Assembly (NCBI RefSeq): GCF_032118995.1
Contig: NC_092651.1
Location: 17,034,349 to 17,098,348 of the forward strand
Origin: Asterias amurensis
Taxonomy: Eukaryota > Echinodermata > Asteroidea > Forcipulatida > Asteriidae
DNA: 64,000 nucleotides
Direction of reading: 5' to 3'
Shown: piece after piece, positions 10,921 through 20,134 of the stretch
How positions within the stretch are numbered: position 1 is the first letter of the stretch
How the letters are laid out: every line of letters begins with the position of its first letter
Program-made: the position numbers and the translations under genes
The notes under the pieces: generated by a model
Told to the model about the DNA's origin: nothing
Databases searched by the model: none
The model's input: the letters and a program-made list of their open reading frames with translations, nothing else

Positions 10921-11234
10921 GGCCCGGACACAAGTCCTGGGCCGTCTTTTCTGAGGTCATATAGTTTTTTGACCAAACATTATTGGGAGGGTTCAAAACC
11001 CAGCAGCGGGCGGGACCCTCTTCGACTTGTACTTCATTGTTATTCATAGAATTACAATTATTATTTCATTCATTCATATAATTTTTATAATTTCATAACA
11101 TTCGTACAAGTCTTCGGAGGGATTGCATGTTCAAAGTAGATAAATAATCTGTGATGGTCAAAAACTGAAGACCCAGGTCAACAAACCTGTATGAGGAACT
11201 CTTATTTATTCTATTTAACATAAATAACAAAGTA

Positions 11235-11486
11235 TTACATACATGTACTAGAACTAAGCACTACTTTACTGAAGGATACTTCCTCGGTTGGCTTATTATA
11301 AAACTTAGCAAATGTACTTGCATTTGACCAGTCGGCTGTTTTCAGAATTTCTTGGAGCTTAACCCCATGCGCAAAAGCTGCCGATGTAGCTGCATTGCGA
11401 AAACTATGAGCAGTGTAAACAGGGGGATCTATTCCCGCTGCACATAAAACCTGTGTATAACAGACAGTGATTAAATCTCTCTTTTG
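11235..11486 (-). pseudogene. Tyrosine recombinase, C-terminal piece (unit 2)
   Basis: An 84-codon stretch without Met encodes VYTAHSFRNAATSAAFAHGV, then ILKTADWSNASTFAKFYNKP. This is the C-terminal catalytic part of a tyrosine recombinase: HSFR carries the second catalytic Arg, W stands at the late His/Trp position, and the Tyr of FYNK is the likely nucleophile. Such enzymes integrate or excise circular DNA. The N-terminal part is not seen; the stem-loop of the upstream gene lies immediately 5'. The unit 3 copy is 16418-16669. Confidence 0.7.
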
Positions 11487-11496
11487 AAAATGTGGT

Positions 11497-11512
11497 GGCT
11501 CTTAAAAGAGCC
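11497..11512 (-). terminator. Histone-type mRNA 3' stem-loop (unit 2)
   Basis: The minus strand reads AAACC, GGCTCTTTTAAGAGCC, ACCACA: a perfect 6-bp stem, a UUUA loop, and canonical flanks including the ACCA cleavage context. CAAAAGAGAGA follows about 9 nt after the stem, like the echinoid histone downstream element CAAGAAAGA. It lies 55 nt after the stop of the gene at 11568-12164. Confidence 0.85.
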
Positions 11513-11567
11513 GGTTTTGCATGTCTAAAAATGCTTCGCCAACCCATACTAACCAATTCCTGGCTAA

Positions 11568-12164
11568 CTATATCCGTTCATCCTTGTCTCTCCTACGTTT
11601 AGCACCTTCTCGGTGTGCTTTGCGCCTTGCAGCTGCTCGTCTTGAGACGGGGTCTTGGGGTTGGGATCTTGCATGTTCTGCTAAGGCACGTACGTACTTT
11701 AACCAACCTTTTTTAGAGCCTGGCGAAGGGTTGAAGGCGCTGCGAATCTGCCTCCTTTTTTCGAAACCTTTTGGCAAACTCTCCGGGTAGTTGAAGTAAG
11801 CAGTGTTGGAAACAAATGCTGCCTGACCCATTGCCGACTCGATGGTTATGTAGTCGACGTCTTCTTCGTACTCCCCGGTCTTGATGGCCAACGAGATCCT
11901 ATGCAGTTCATTGCAGCGTTGACTTTGGCCTTCTAGCAGTGCTACATGGTTGGTTTTGTCTGCAATACTAAAGTTAAAACTGATGTATGCAAATACCGTC
12001 CAGCTCGTGCAGTTACCGTCAGCATTCATCGTTACAAAATGAATCTTAGACCCTGGGTACCCCCTCCTAAGTAACAAGCCACAACAATATGCACAGGAGA
12101 GTGTAATTGGCCAATGGAAATGGACCAATGAGAGGGAAGGGCTTAATGAGACAGAAATATGCAC
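11568..12164 (-). pseudogene. Small basic-tailed gene ending in a histone-type stem-loop (unit 2 copy)
   Basis: The conserved protein part begins near NADGNC (about 12030) and runs through NHVALLEGQSQRCNELHRIS, KTGEYEEDVDYITIE, AAFVSNTAYFNYPES, KGFEKRRQIRSAFNPSPGS and a strongly basic tail (RRAAARRKAHREGAKRRR) before a TAG. Residues upstream of that block read through the neighbouring MULE-like fragment and are probably not part of the gene. I do not recognise the family. The basic tail suggests nucleic-acid binding or nuclear targeting, which is inference. The histone-like 3' end suggests a non-polyadenylated, S-phase mRNA. It is a fossil within the virus-like unit. Confidence 0.55.
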
Positions 12165-12179
12165 TAAAGGTTGGAATCA

Positions 12180-12566
12180 ATGTTGTGCCGCCTTTGTCAA
12201 AGCCTTTTCTTCATCTGATCCTAGGACTTCATTACTTATAAATTCTAAATGAGATTCGCTTGATACCTATGTCTAGTACACTCTGCCTATGTGAAAAGAA
12301 TCGATGATATGTGTTTATAAGTGCCGTCCCAGTGTAAGAAAACAGACCCTTACATAATTGGTTAAGTTTGATTATCTGACCCAACAAGATTGGGATGTTG
12401 GAAAACAACTGATGTAACAAAGCAGGATCCTAAATTGAATGTTCTGTCTATGCCTAATATTAATTGTCTTTGATCTATCATCTTTACAAATACATGTAGC
12501 AACCAAATCTTTTAGTTGTTCTTCATTGTATAGTATAATTGATGGTGGTGTGTCCTTTGTTTGCAT
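12180..12566 (-). pseudogene. MULE-like transposase fragment (unit 2)
   Basis: The segment encodes PSIILYNEEQLKDLVATCICKDD and, after a change of frame, the same sequence as the unit 3 copy; near 12180-12220 a second conserved block reads VLGSDEEKALTKAAQH. Compared with unit 3 there is a small insertion at about 12460 that shifts the frame within the ILGIDRTFNLG block. See 17345-17853 for the better copy. Confidence 0.5.
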
Positions 12567-12848
12567 TATCTCTTGAGTCTTGAATGATTGAACTATCGTG
12601 CATCATGTTTATTACTACTTGAACATCATCAGCAGTGTTTGCTCTACTACTGTGATGTGGCCTTTCATCTGTGCCTAACATTTCAAATTATATCAAACAA
12701 ATGCTGTATTTGAGACCCGTGCCAATTGTTACACCAAAAACATTCAGGAATACCGCAAGAACCTTCAGGTTCCCCTACATTCCTAGATGTACCTTTGGGG
12801 CCTTATCAGTCTGAAGCTTATGTTACCACAGGTTGACTCAGTCTTGTT

Positions 12849-13145
12849 TTATGACCATCTCTGCGGGCACTGGATGCACATCTTTGGATTTTTGGATGGC
12901 ATTCGAATCAGTACATGGTTGGGTCCATTGACTTTCGGTACCGGCGGCAAGGTGTGTGCCTGGTGAGCAGGGGTGCTCTCCCCAACTCCCATACATGTCA
13001 TATTTGTATGTAATATCACAGGATCAACATTTTTTGGCCATGTTTTAGTCCTTGCAACGTGAAGTACTTCACTTTGACTGGCTGATGGTCTTTGTACAGT
13101 TTTGAAAAACACTTCAAACACTTCCCAGGCCAGTTCCACTTGCAT
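12849..13145 (-). pseudogene. Unrecognised left-end part of unit 3
   Basis: This is nearly identical to 9183-9480 in unit 2. It shares PKVNGPNHVLIRMPS and KMCIQCPQR. No family was recognised. Confidence 0.3.
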
Positions 13146-13523
13146 CGGTGTGAAGGAAGAATGGCCGACTGGTTTGTGTTACAGAGAAAGCTTTGAAACT
13201 TCACCTTTTCTTTTGAAAGGTATAAAGCAAGTGATAGATCATTCATTAGAACTAGAAAATAGAACTAGGAAAACATAAAAAGAACATAATACTAACATGG
13301 TTTTTTTTGCTGCACTTTCGTTTCTTGGTGCCACAATTGCAAGAAGCTGTAAAGCTGTAAAGCACTCTTGCATGGGCAAGCTCCTCCTCCTGTAAAAAAG
13401 CCAAGTGCAATTTGTACGTCCTCCAAAAAAAGCCAAACGGGGTGATAGAACATTATTTTTGTCATCAATTCCATCTTCTAGCGATTTGGGCAAATCTATT
13501 GGAAATGTTTTATACATTTCATT

Positions 13524-14039
13524 TCACTGACAATCCCACATCTCCACAACGGTTAACCCAGTCTGGGTTTCTACAAAATGCTTCTTTTCCTGTGTTTTGG
13601 TGTACAACTCATGCATGGGTACGTTTAGTGTAGGATGGACAGTTTCCCCCTGGTAACAGATAGGACACCCGTGCCAGTAGCAACCGTTATACTCATAAAC
13701 GGTCTTTTCTTTGGCACATAAACCATCCTTTTTGAATTTCCCAGTAGCCAATTCACCCCCATTGTTGGCATGCTGTATATGTATGTCTAGCTGACGGTTT
13801 ACCCAGCGCAACCAGACAAGTGATCGCTTTGAGTGTTTGTCGCTGGGATTATAACCAGTGCGGGGAAGCACTGCTATTGTGTCCTTTGCAAGAAAATTCC
13901 TGCGAAAGACAAGATTACATGCAGATGCTATTGTGATCGTTTTCCGGAAGGGATCAACACCCTGATCATTAGCGTCAACTGCAGAAGTGTGCATGAACAT
14001 CTCACGAAATAGAACGCAACAGCGTTTCAATATATTCAC
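13524..14039 (-). pseudogene. Family-B DNA polymerase middle part with NGCYWHGC motif (unit 3)
   Basis: The piece contains SACNLVFRRNFL, a YNPSDKHSKRSLVWLRW block and VYEYNGCYWHGCPICY. The 'NGC(Y/F)WHGC..C' motif is, from memory, a hallmark of the long element-borne family-B polymerases of marine invertebrates and fish. It follows the exonuclease part on the same strand with a gap of fewer than 20 bases. This is a fossil piece. Confidence 0.65.
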
Positions 14040-14056
14040 GTCACTAATACAATAAA

Positions 14057-14746
14057 TTACGGTTCTTCTTGTAAATCAAAGACTCTGTTTTCACTTTTTT
14101 GTATGGCATACCACGCGTGAAATTCTTTTCTTCGTCCCTCTGACATTGAATCTGGGTCATAATATGAGACATCCGGTATAGGACCTACATATTTCTGATT
14201 ATCCCTCGTGTTGAAGAAATGAGGAAAGAAACCCTTTTTCAATTCAGTTAACGCAAATATTGAGGGCAACTTTGACAGAGCCATGGGTAAAAAACTCATT
14301 GAGTCTATTATCCTGCGCTTATACTGAGGTACATCAATGCACAGGACTTTAGCCCCGGTGTATATTACAGATGGAACACACGCATTCTTAAACAGAAATT
14401 CAAGAAGAAAATATGAGTCGTACCTTTTGGCATTATGTGCAATTGCTATGGAGTTGTCAGTTTCCTTGGATTGAAACAACCATGCACAGAAGCTACTCTG
14501 TGTTTTATCCCCCTTGAAAATTTTCATGGAAACACAATGTTTGCATTTATATCCAGCAGGTTGACCCGCACACAATTCACACACCATATCGGCTACACAT
14601 AAATTAGGTACATGAGTCCCACCATCCTGAGTACATTCAAAATCAAAAAATATATACCTGAGTGGTGTTTTAGTTTTCTTGTTCTTGCTTGAATTTAGGG
14701 CTTGAGCCCTCTCATCAGTGTCATCCATTTCATCATGCGTAAACAT
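14057..14746 (-). pseudogene. Family-B DNA polymerase 3'-5' exonuclease part (unit 3)
   Basis: FFDFECTQD is the Exo I motif with the catalytic Asp-x-Glu. HNAKRYDSYFLLEF is Exo II with its Asn and Asp. CELCAGQPAGYKCKHC between them is a CxxC insertion seen in this polymerase family. IDSMSFLPMALSKLPSIF and GFFPHFFNT follow, as in protein-primed type polymerases. The activity would be proofreading during replication of the element. It is a fossil; the unit 2 copy keeps only a fragment of this part. Confidence 0.75.
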
Positions 14747-14781
14747 ATGCTGTTGAGAAACTGCAGGAACATTCTAAGTTT

Positions 14782-15318
14782 TCAGTATGCGAATTTCTTG
14801 GTTTTTTTTCTGTCAATGACTTTTATGTAACATTGGTGCTCAAATCCAACCATTTCCTTACATGTGTTGCAATATTTTTTGATGCATGAATGTTTTCCTT
14901 GTTTAACTGACATGGCGACACTTATATACGCGTTACAAGTTTTACATCTACAATACAACTGGCACACAGTTTTATTGCCTATGCGTCTACTCTTGTGATT
15001 AGCAAAACAGACAGGATTTTTAAAATTTCTATTACAAGTTTCACACTTTATCCACTCATTATTGTTAGCGTCTCCACAACCTTCAGAAAAACATACTTTA
15101 CATGAAATATTACACACATGAGTGGGGACTGTCCCATTATACTCTTTATGACATGTGTCGCAGAAATTGCTGCGATTAAGGAATCCCGACATTGATCTTA
15201 TAACATAATGCCCTCCAGCTAAATGAAGGTAAATTAATTGTCCGTGGTTTTCGGGACCCTTAAAAATTGTAGAGTAGCAATGTTCTCTGGAAAGAACAAC
15301 TAATCTGTAGTCCCCCAT
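14782..15318 (-). pseudogene. DNA polymerase zinc-binding region (unit 3)
   Basis: Homologue of 9617-10138, with the same series of CxxC and CxxxxC pairs and only scattered differences. It lies directly upstream of the exonuclease part, as expected for the family. Confidence 0.6.
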
Positions 15319-15412
15319 GACATCTTGGAATCGCTGTAGTTCTTCAATACCACCGAGCGTTCCTTCTACAATTCCAGCCCTTCTATGGAGAGCAGTAACG
15401 AACGGCTCAACA

Positions 15413-15616
15413 TTATTTGGTCCTATTTTTTAGGATATACTTAATTATATTACCGGTCTTCTCCTGGAGAGCTTGACCGATCGCGATGGTACGAGCAAGG
15501 CATGTGTTCGTACCATCATCTTTAATTTTTACAATACTATGTTTAGAAGCCAGCAATTGCTCTAACTGTAGGAGTCTAGCAGGAGTATTACTTTTGCCAC
15601 CCTTTAGCAATTTCAT
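15413..15616 (-). pseudogene. DNA polymerase N-terminal region, 'CLARTIAIG' block (unit 3)
   Basis: Nearly identical to 10233-10436; only about five bases differ over 204. It encodes KSNTPARLLQLEQLL and TNTCLARTIAIGQAL. It is a fossil. Confidence 0.5.
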
Positions 15617-15650
15617 GTGTACAAAGTGTATAGTTACAGTCTCGTCAAAT

Positions 15651-16046
15651 CTAATAAACTGATAGCTGTTTAGTACATTTTGTATTTTTTTCGAACAAAC
15701 GCTCAGCCGTCAAGTCTTCTAATCTCATAAAGGGAAGAGAAACCGGAAAACTTAAGATCGGTGAGTCGAAAATCATACGCACTCTGTCGTCAGATGGAAT
15801 GCCAAACCCAATTTTACTTATAATTCTTTGAATAATATTACCTAGAAGAGGTATAGCCTCATTAAGATTTACATTTTCCATGTTTCTAAAAGTTACGTTA
15901 TAGTCATAAGTATAAGCCTGAGAGTGTTTGTTCAATTTCTCATTAATCCTTACTAGTTTATAGTACTCCGGGTAGAAGTCCTCCTCTGGCTTTTTTTCCA
16001 CATGAAGCCTCTTCCTACGTGATGGCAGGCAGATCACACAATACAT
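15651..16046 (-). pseudogene. DNA polymerase N-terminus (unit 3)
   Basis: The frame covers the basic start, YDYNVTFRNMENVNLNEA, LGNIIQRIISKIG, and then FPVSLPFMRLEDLTAERLF, which is the conserved block preceding the 'C.AR' segment in relatives. A TATA box lies about 47 bp upstream. It is a fossil. Confidence 0.6.
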
Positions 16047-16092
16047 TCAAAGGTTGTATTGTTATTTAAATAAGTCCATGGGGCGATGCCCG

Positions 16093-16100
16093 TATATATA
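16093..16100 (-). promoter_or_regulatory. Putative TATA box of the polymerase gene (unit 3)
   Basis: TATATATA in the same GC-rich setting and at the same distance from the first Met as in unit 2 (10913-10920). Confidence 0.45.
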
Positions 16101-16417
16101 GGCCCGGACACAAGTCCTGGGCCATCTTTTCTTAGGTCATATAGTTTTTTGACCAAACAGTATTGGGAGGGTTCAAAACCCAGCAGCGGGCGGGACCCTC
16201 TTCGACTTGTACTTCATTATTATTCTTAGAATTACAATTATTATTTCATTCATTCATATAATTTTAAAATTCTATTTCATAACATTCGTACAAGTCTTCA
16301 GAGGGATTGCATGTTCAAAGTTGATAAATAATCTGTGATGGTCAAAAAATGAAGAACCAGGTCAACAAACTGTATGAGGAACTCTTATTTATTCTATTTA
16401 ACATAAATAACAAAGTA

Positions 16418-16669
16418 TTACATACATGTACTAGAACTAAGCACGACTTTACTGAAGGATACTTCCTCGGTTGGCTTATTATAAAACTTAGCAAATGTAC
16501 TTGCATTTGACCAGTCGGCTGTTTTCAGAATTTCTTGGAGCTTAACCCCAAGCGCAAAAGCTGCCGATGTAGCTGCATTGCGAAAACTATGAGCAGTGTA
16601 AACAGAGGGATCTATTCCTGCTGCACATAAAACCTGTGTATAACAGACAGTGATTAAATCTCTCTTTTG
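16418..16669 (-). pseudogene. Tyrosine recombinase, C-terminal piece (unit 3)
   Basis: Eighty-four codons, the same as 11235-11486, with HSFR, the late Trp and the FYNK Tyr all present. Only scattered base differences separate the copies. Confidence 0.7.
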
Positions 16670-16679
16670 AAAATGTGGT

Positions 16680-16695
16680 GGCTCTTAAAAGAGCC
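16680..16695 (-). terminator. Histone-type mRNA 3' stem-loop (unit 3)
   Basis: GGCTCTTTTAAGAGCC followed by ACCACA and, downstream, CAAAAGAGAGA, exactly as in unit 2. It lies 59 nt past the stop of the frame at 16755-17126. Confidence 0.85.
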
Positions 16696-16754
16696 GGTTT
16701 TGCATGTCTAAAAATGCTTCACCAACCCATACTTCATGGCGAATTCCTGGCTAA

Positions 16755-17126
16755 CTATATCCGTTCATCCTCTTCTCTCCTACGTTTAGCACCTTCTCTG
16801 TGTGCTTTGCGCCTCGCAGCTGCTCGTCTTGAGACGGGGTCTTGGGGTTGGAATCTTCCATGTGCTTCTAAGGCACGTACGTACTTTACCCAACCTGATT
16901 TAGAGCCTGGCGAAGGGTTGAAGGCGCTGCGAATCTGCCTCCTTTTTTCGAAACCTTTTGGCAAACTCTCCGGGTAGTTGAAGTAAGCAGTGTTGGAAAC
17001 AAATGCTGCCTGACCCATTGCCGACTCGATGGTTATGTAGTCGACGTCTTCTTCGTACTCCCCGGTCTTGATGGCCAATGAGATCCTATGCAGTTCATTG
17101 CAGCGTTGACTTTGGCCTTCTAGCAA
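16755..17126 (-). pseudogene. Small basic-tailed gene ending in a histone-type stem-loop (unit 3 copy)
   Basis: This copy shares LEGQSQRCNELHRIS, KTGEYEEDVDYITIE, FNYPES, KGFEKRRQIRSAFNPSPGS and the basic RRAAARRKAHREGAKRRR tail with unit 2. The DGNC region lies just upstream, near 17200. Function is unknown; see 11568-12164. It is a fossil. Confidence 0.55.
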
Positions 17127-17344
17127 TCCTACATGGTTGTTTTTGTCTGCAATACTAAAGTTAAAACTGATGTATGCAAATACCGTTCAGCTCGTGCAGT
17201 TACCGCCAGCATCCATCGTTACAAAATGAATCTTAGACCCCGGGTACTCCCTCTTAAGTAACAAGCCATAACAATATGCACAGGAGAGCGTAATTGGCCA
17301 ATGGAAATGGACCAATGAGAGGGAAGGGCTTAATGAGACAGAAA

Positions 17345-17853
17345 TATGCACTAAAGGTTGGAATCAATGTTGTGCCGCCTTTGTCAAAGCCTTTTCTTCA
17401 TCTGATCCTAGGACTTCATTACTTATAAATCCTAAATGAGATTCGCTTGATACCTATGTCTAGTACACTCTGCCTATGTGAAAAGAATTGATGATATGTT
17501 TTTATAAGTGCCGTCCCAGTGTAAGAAAACAGACCCTTACATAATTGGTTATCTGACCCAACAAGATTGGGATGTTGGAATACAACTGATGTAACAAAGC
17601 AGGATCCTAAATTGAATGTTCTGTCGATGCCTAATATTGTCTTTGATCTATCATCTTTACAAATACATGTAGCAACCAAATCTTTTAGTTGTTCTTCATT
17701 GTATAGTATAATTGATGGTGGTTTGCCATTTGTTTGGATTATCTCTTGAATGATTGAACTATCGTGCATCATGTTTGTTACTAATTGAACATCATCAGCA
17801 GTGTTTGTTCTACTACTGTGATGTGGCCTTTCATCTGTGCTTATACATTTCAA
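17345..17853 (-). pseudogene. MULE-like transposase fragment (unit 3)
   Basis: The frame at 17419-17853 encodes PSIILYNEEQLKDLVATCIC, then ILGIDRTFNLGSCFVTSVVF and YHQFFSH. After a frame change near 17425 follow VLGSDEEKALTKAAQH and a stop. The pair 'lGiD.TFnLG' and 'GsDeEkAL' matches the first and second catalytic Asp regions of Mutator-like (MULE) transposases; the third acidic region is absent. The fragment sits upstream of the stem-loop gene in both units 2 and 3, so it was duplicated with them. Whether it inserted into the element or belonged to it cannot be decided here. Confidence 0.6.
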
Positions 17854-17880
17854 ATTATATAAAACAAATTTTAATAATCC

Positions 17881-18215
17881 TTTACAGGCAGTTACAACAG
17901 TAGATCAGCTCCATATAAAAATATCAAGAGAAATTACAGTATACAGGAATTTGAAAACGTATAAAGATTATTTGACAAAATGACAAAGCAGATAGATATA
18001 CAAATGGCAGATATGTACAGATGGTTGAAACCACAAGTGTTTTTTTGTTTTGAACTTGTTTGAGATTCCTGGAGCCTGCTTCTGTGTCATTAATTACTTA
18101 AGATTGATGTACATTTCTTGGATTTGAAGTGGTGACATCTTTTCTTAATTTGTCAAGGGTCATTTTGACGTCCTAATGTCGTTTTTATTACCATGTTTCT
18201 GATTTCCATGACTGT
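17881..18215. other. Non-coding gap, nothing recognised
   Basis: AT-rich sequence between the end of unit 3 and the next open frame. No repeat ends or exons were seen. Confidence 0.4.
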
Positions 18216-18587
18216 CTAAAGAATGGGGAATTGTCCAATGTATTCTACAACTGCTGTGTTAAGTTTGCATTCATTATTTGGTAACTGGTCAAACCAGAGC
18301 TTTGCTTGATGAAGCTCATCATCCGGATCCCAATACTTCTTTTCAGGGTCATGCTTCAGAACTGAAGCAACATTTGCACCATGCATTTCACCACCCCCCC
18401 CCCTCTCTGTTCGCTCTGGGTAATCCCCTGGATCAGTACAGCTTGTCCAGGTGTCTTGACAGCATTGAATGGAGCCTTGTAGATTTGACAAACTTCTGCT
18501 AATTACTCTGCTGTCCAGTTGTGCCTGTTCTGGCTTAGCTTCTTCTGCACCTGTTTTTCTGTTTTTTCGCGATGCTGCAAGACACAA
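18216..18587 (-). CDS. Unrecognised minus-strand open frame, possible exon
   Basis: A 123-codon frame preceded on the minus strand by TTGTGTCTTGCAG, a good splice acceptor, so the coding part may begin at SRKNRKTGAEEAKPEQ rather than at the Met. It continues through QCCQDTWTSCTDPGDYPER, a run of Gly codons (nine consecutive G) and a well-composed tail (KHDPEKKYWDPDDELHQAKLWFDQLP) before a stop. I do not recognise it. It may be the last exon of a host gene or of a transposon gene; the G run is a likely site of length error. Confidence 0.35.
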   Translation of the reverse strand: MCLAASRKNRKTGAEEAKPEQAQLDSRVISRSLSNLQGSIQCCQDTWTSCTDPGDYPERTERGGGGEMHGANVASVLKHDPEKKYWDPDDELHQAKLWFDQLPNNECKLNTAVVEYIGQFPIL

Positions 18588-18784
18588 GACAAATTTTGAT
18601 CATCTTAAGACATGTGCAGACTGTTTGAGGTATTCACCTTGTGAATTATCCCCTGTGAGTTTCATAGAAAAAAACAGCAGTTTAAATCACTGTGACAAAC
18701 AGTTGCAGCTCCTCGTTTTCCAATTGTTCCTCTTTAGCAAGTATTTTTGCAGGAAGAAGTCACTGGTTTTATTATTATTGGTTT

Positions 18785-19690
18785 ATTAAAACACATTCAA
18801 ACATTGCAGCTACAAGCTGAATTGAGTTTAAAATACAGAGATTCATAAAAAAATTGAAAAGTTTAAAAATTACAAAAAAAACCATTAAGAATTACAAACT
18901 GTTTTTATACATTAAAAGGGCAAACTGGCTAGTGCCAGTAACAAATTAGATAAAACAAAAAATTGCACAGCAAGTCACCTTAAAGGAACAAGGCGAAGGG
19001 TTGGGGACAAATAGGCAAGCCAGCTGAGTGAACAAAAATCAAGAGCTATTGTTGAGTGCTTGGACAAGGGATGGAATGCAACTATTTTTGTAACGACCAG
19101 TTCTACATTTTGGGGGGCACATTTTGTTGGCATTCCGCAAGTTGTTGTTTTTGTTTGGTGGGAGCCAGTGCCTGTAATTTTCAGATTCAAACAAGGTCTT
19201 ACCAAAGTTGACAAATAAATGATTCATTCTATCAGTGATTGTAGGTAAACTGAACAATTGGCATACTTCCACATATAATGTTGGTGTATTTGGCTGACCA
19301 GCCAGAATGATACGAAAAGCCCTTTTTTGTAACCTTTCAAGGGTTATGAGTTATGTTTTAGTAAGTCCAGAGTACCAGACAGGACAGGCGTATTCGATAG
19401 TGGGTCGGACATACATAACATATACAGTTAACAGATCCTTGACAGAAATAAAACAACGTTTAAGCTGGCATAAAAAGAACAGTCTACGGTTAAAATTACC
19501 ACACAAGTTGTTCACTTGGGAATCCCACTTCAAATTACTCTGTATATAAATACCCAACAATTTCAAACAATCAGTTCGATTAATTTGAGAATCTAAAATG
19601 TCAAAGGTGGGTGGATCAGGTTGGTTACGTTGAAAAGTGATATTCATTAGCATACAGCGCAACTTCTGGGGTAGATTTGCCATCTTTGTA
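18785..19690 (-). mobile_element. 5'-truncated LINE (CR1/L2/jockey-like), 3' end of ORF2
   Basis: The minus strand encodes the C-terminal end of a non-LTR reverse transcriptase. KLLGIYIQSNLKWDSQV, then RPTIEYACPVWYSGL, LERLQKRAFRIIL, and a short C-terminal tail ending at 19039 are diagnostic of the thumb/'LG..D..L.W' and 'EYA.PVW' blocks. One TAA stands where a Gln codon is expected after GLTKT (about 19347). A 3' UTR follows, ending in an A-rich AATAAT repeat near 18780. The 5' end, near 19690, lacks most of the RT and all of the endonuclease domain, as is usual for truncated LINE insertions. Confidence 0.8.
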
Positions 19691-20134
19691 AAAAACTGTC
19701 ACGCACATAGCAACTGCTGCGTGTGTGCCATCAGAGGGTGTTGTAACTAACCTTCACAGAACAGCGTTAACAACTTTCATGAGCAATAGAGGGTGCTTTG
19801 GGGGAAAAATGGGGGGGGGGTTGGAAATGGTTTTTATTTGACGAAAGAGGGCCCTTAAGGCTTGAGTTCTACTTATGCGAATGCGATACTAATTTCGACG
19901 TCACAAATAAATTTGCAATGAATAGTTCGCATCAGTTGACTTGTGCTGAACTCCTGCGAAACATTCGCTGCGAAACATTAGCTGCGAAACATTAGCTGTG
20001 AAAACAGACCCTGCTTTTATACTCATTCATCTCTTTCCATTCCTGGATCTACCTATAACACTGTTCATTCCTGACAAACAGACGATAGTGGGTCAATAAA
20101 AATTTTATACAAATTGAAAATTTGTTATAATAAA

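Larger units (their letters stand above)
9031..12699 (-). mobile_element. Unit 2 of the fossil virus-like cluster (shortened copy)
   Basis: This unit begins and ends with the same sequences as unit 3 and shares with it, in the same order, the unrecognised left part, Zn-binding region, polymerase N-terminal region, recombinase piece, stem-loop gene and MULE-like transposase fragment. It lacks most of the exonuclease part found in unit 3, so it is a shortened duplicate. It is broken in several places. Confidence 0.75.
4653..17880 (-). mobile_element. Cluster of three fossil virus-like elements with family-B DNA polymerase (Polinton/adintovirus-like)
   Basis: Three related minus-strand units lie side by side: unit 1 (about 4653-8680, diverged), unit 2 (about 9031-12699) and unit 3 (about 12700-17880). 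Parts seen are pieces of a long protein-primed type family-B DNA polymerase with Zn-binding N-terminal region, a tyrosine-recombinase C-terminal piece, small genes of unknown role, and a gene ending in a histone-type 3' stem-loop. No capsid, packaging ATPase or retroviral-type integrase was recognised, so family placement is uncertain; a Polinton-like virus or adintovirus relative using a tyrosine recombinase is my best guess. All units are broken, with several breaks each. Units 2 and 3 are nearly identical over long stretches (a few per cent difference by eye) and are direct repeats, implying a fairly recent duplication of an already decaying copy. Unit 1 is clearly older or from another subfamily. 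Confidence 0.7.
12700..17880 (-). mobile_element. Unit 3 of the fossil virus-like cluster (longest copy)
   Basis: This is the most complete of the three units. From its 5' side on the minus strand it holds a MULE-like fragment, the small stem-loop gene, a recombinase piece, a polymerase N-terminal region with TATA box, a Zn-binding region, an exonuclease part, a middle polymerase part and an unrecognised left part. The palm with motif C is not seen here, only in unit 1. It is broken with several breaks. Near identity with unit 2 points to recent duplication. Confidence 0.75.

Noticed and set aside
12849-13145. piggyBac-type Cys-rich C-terminus in the left end of units 2 and 3
   Set aside because: A single CxxC-like KMCIQC is too little, and the frame is uncertain.
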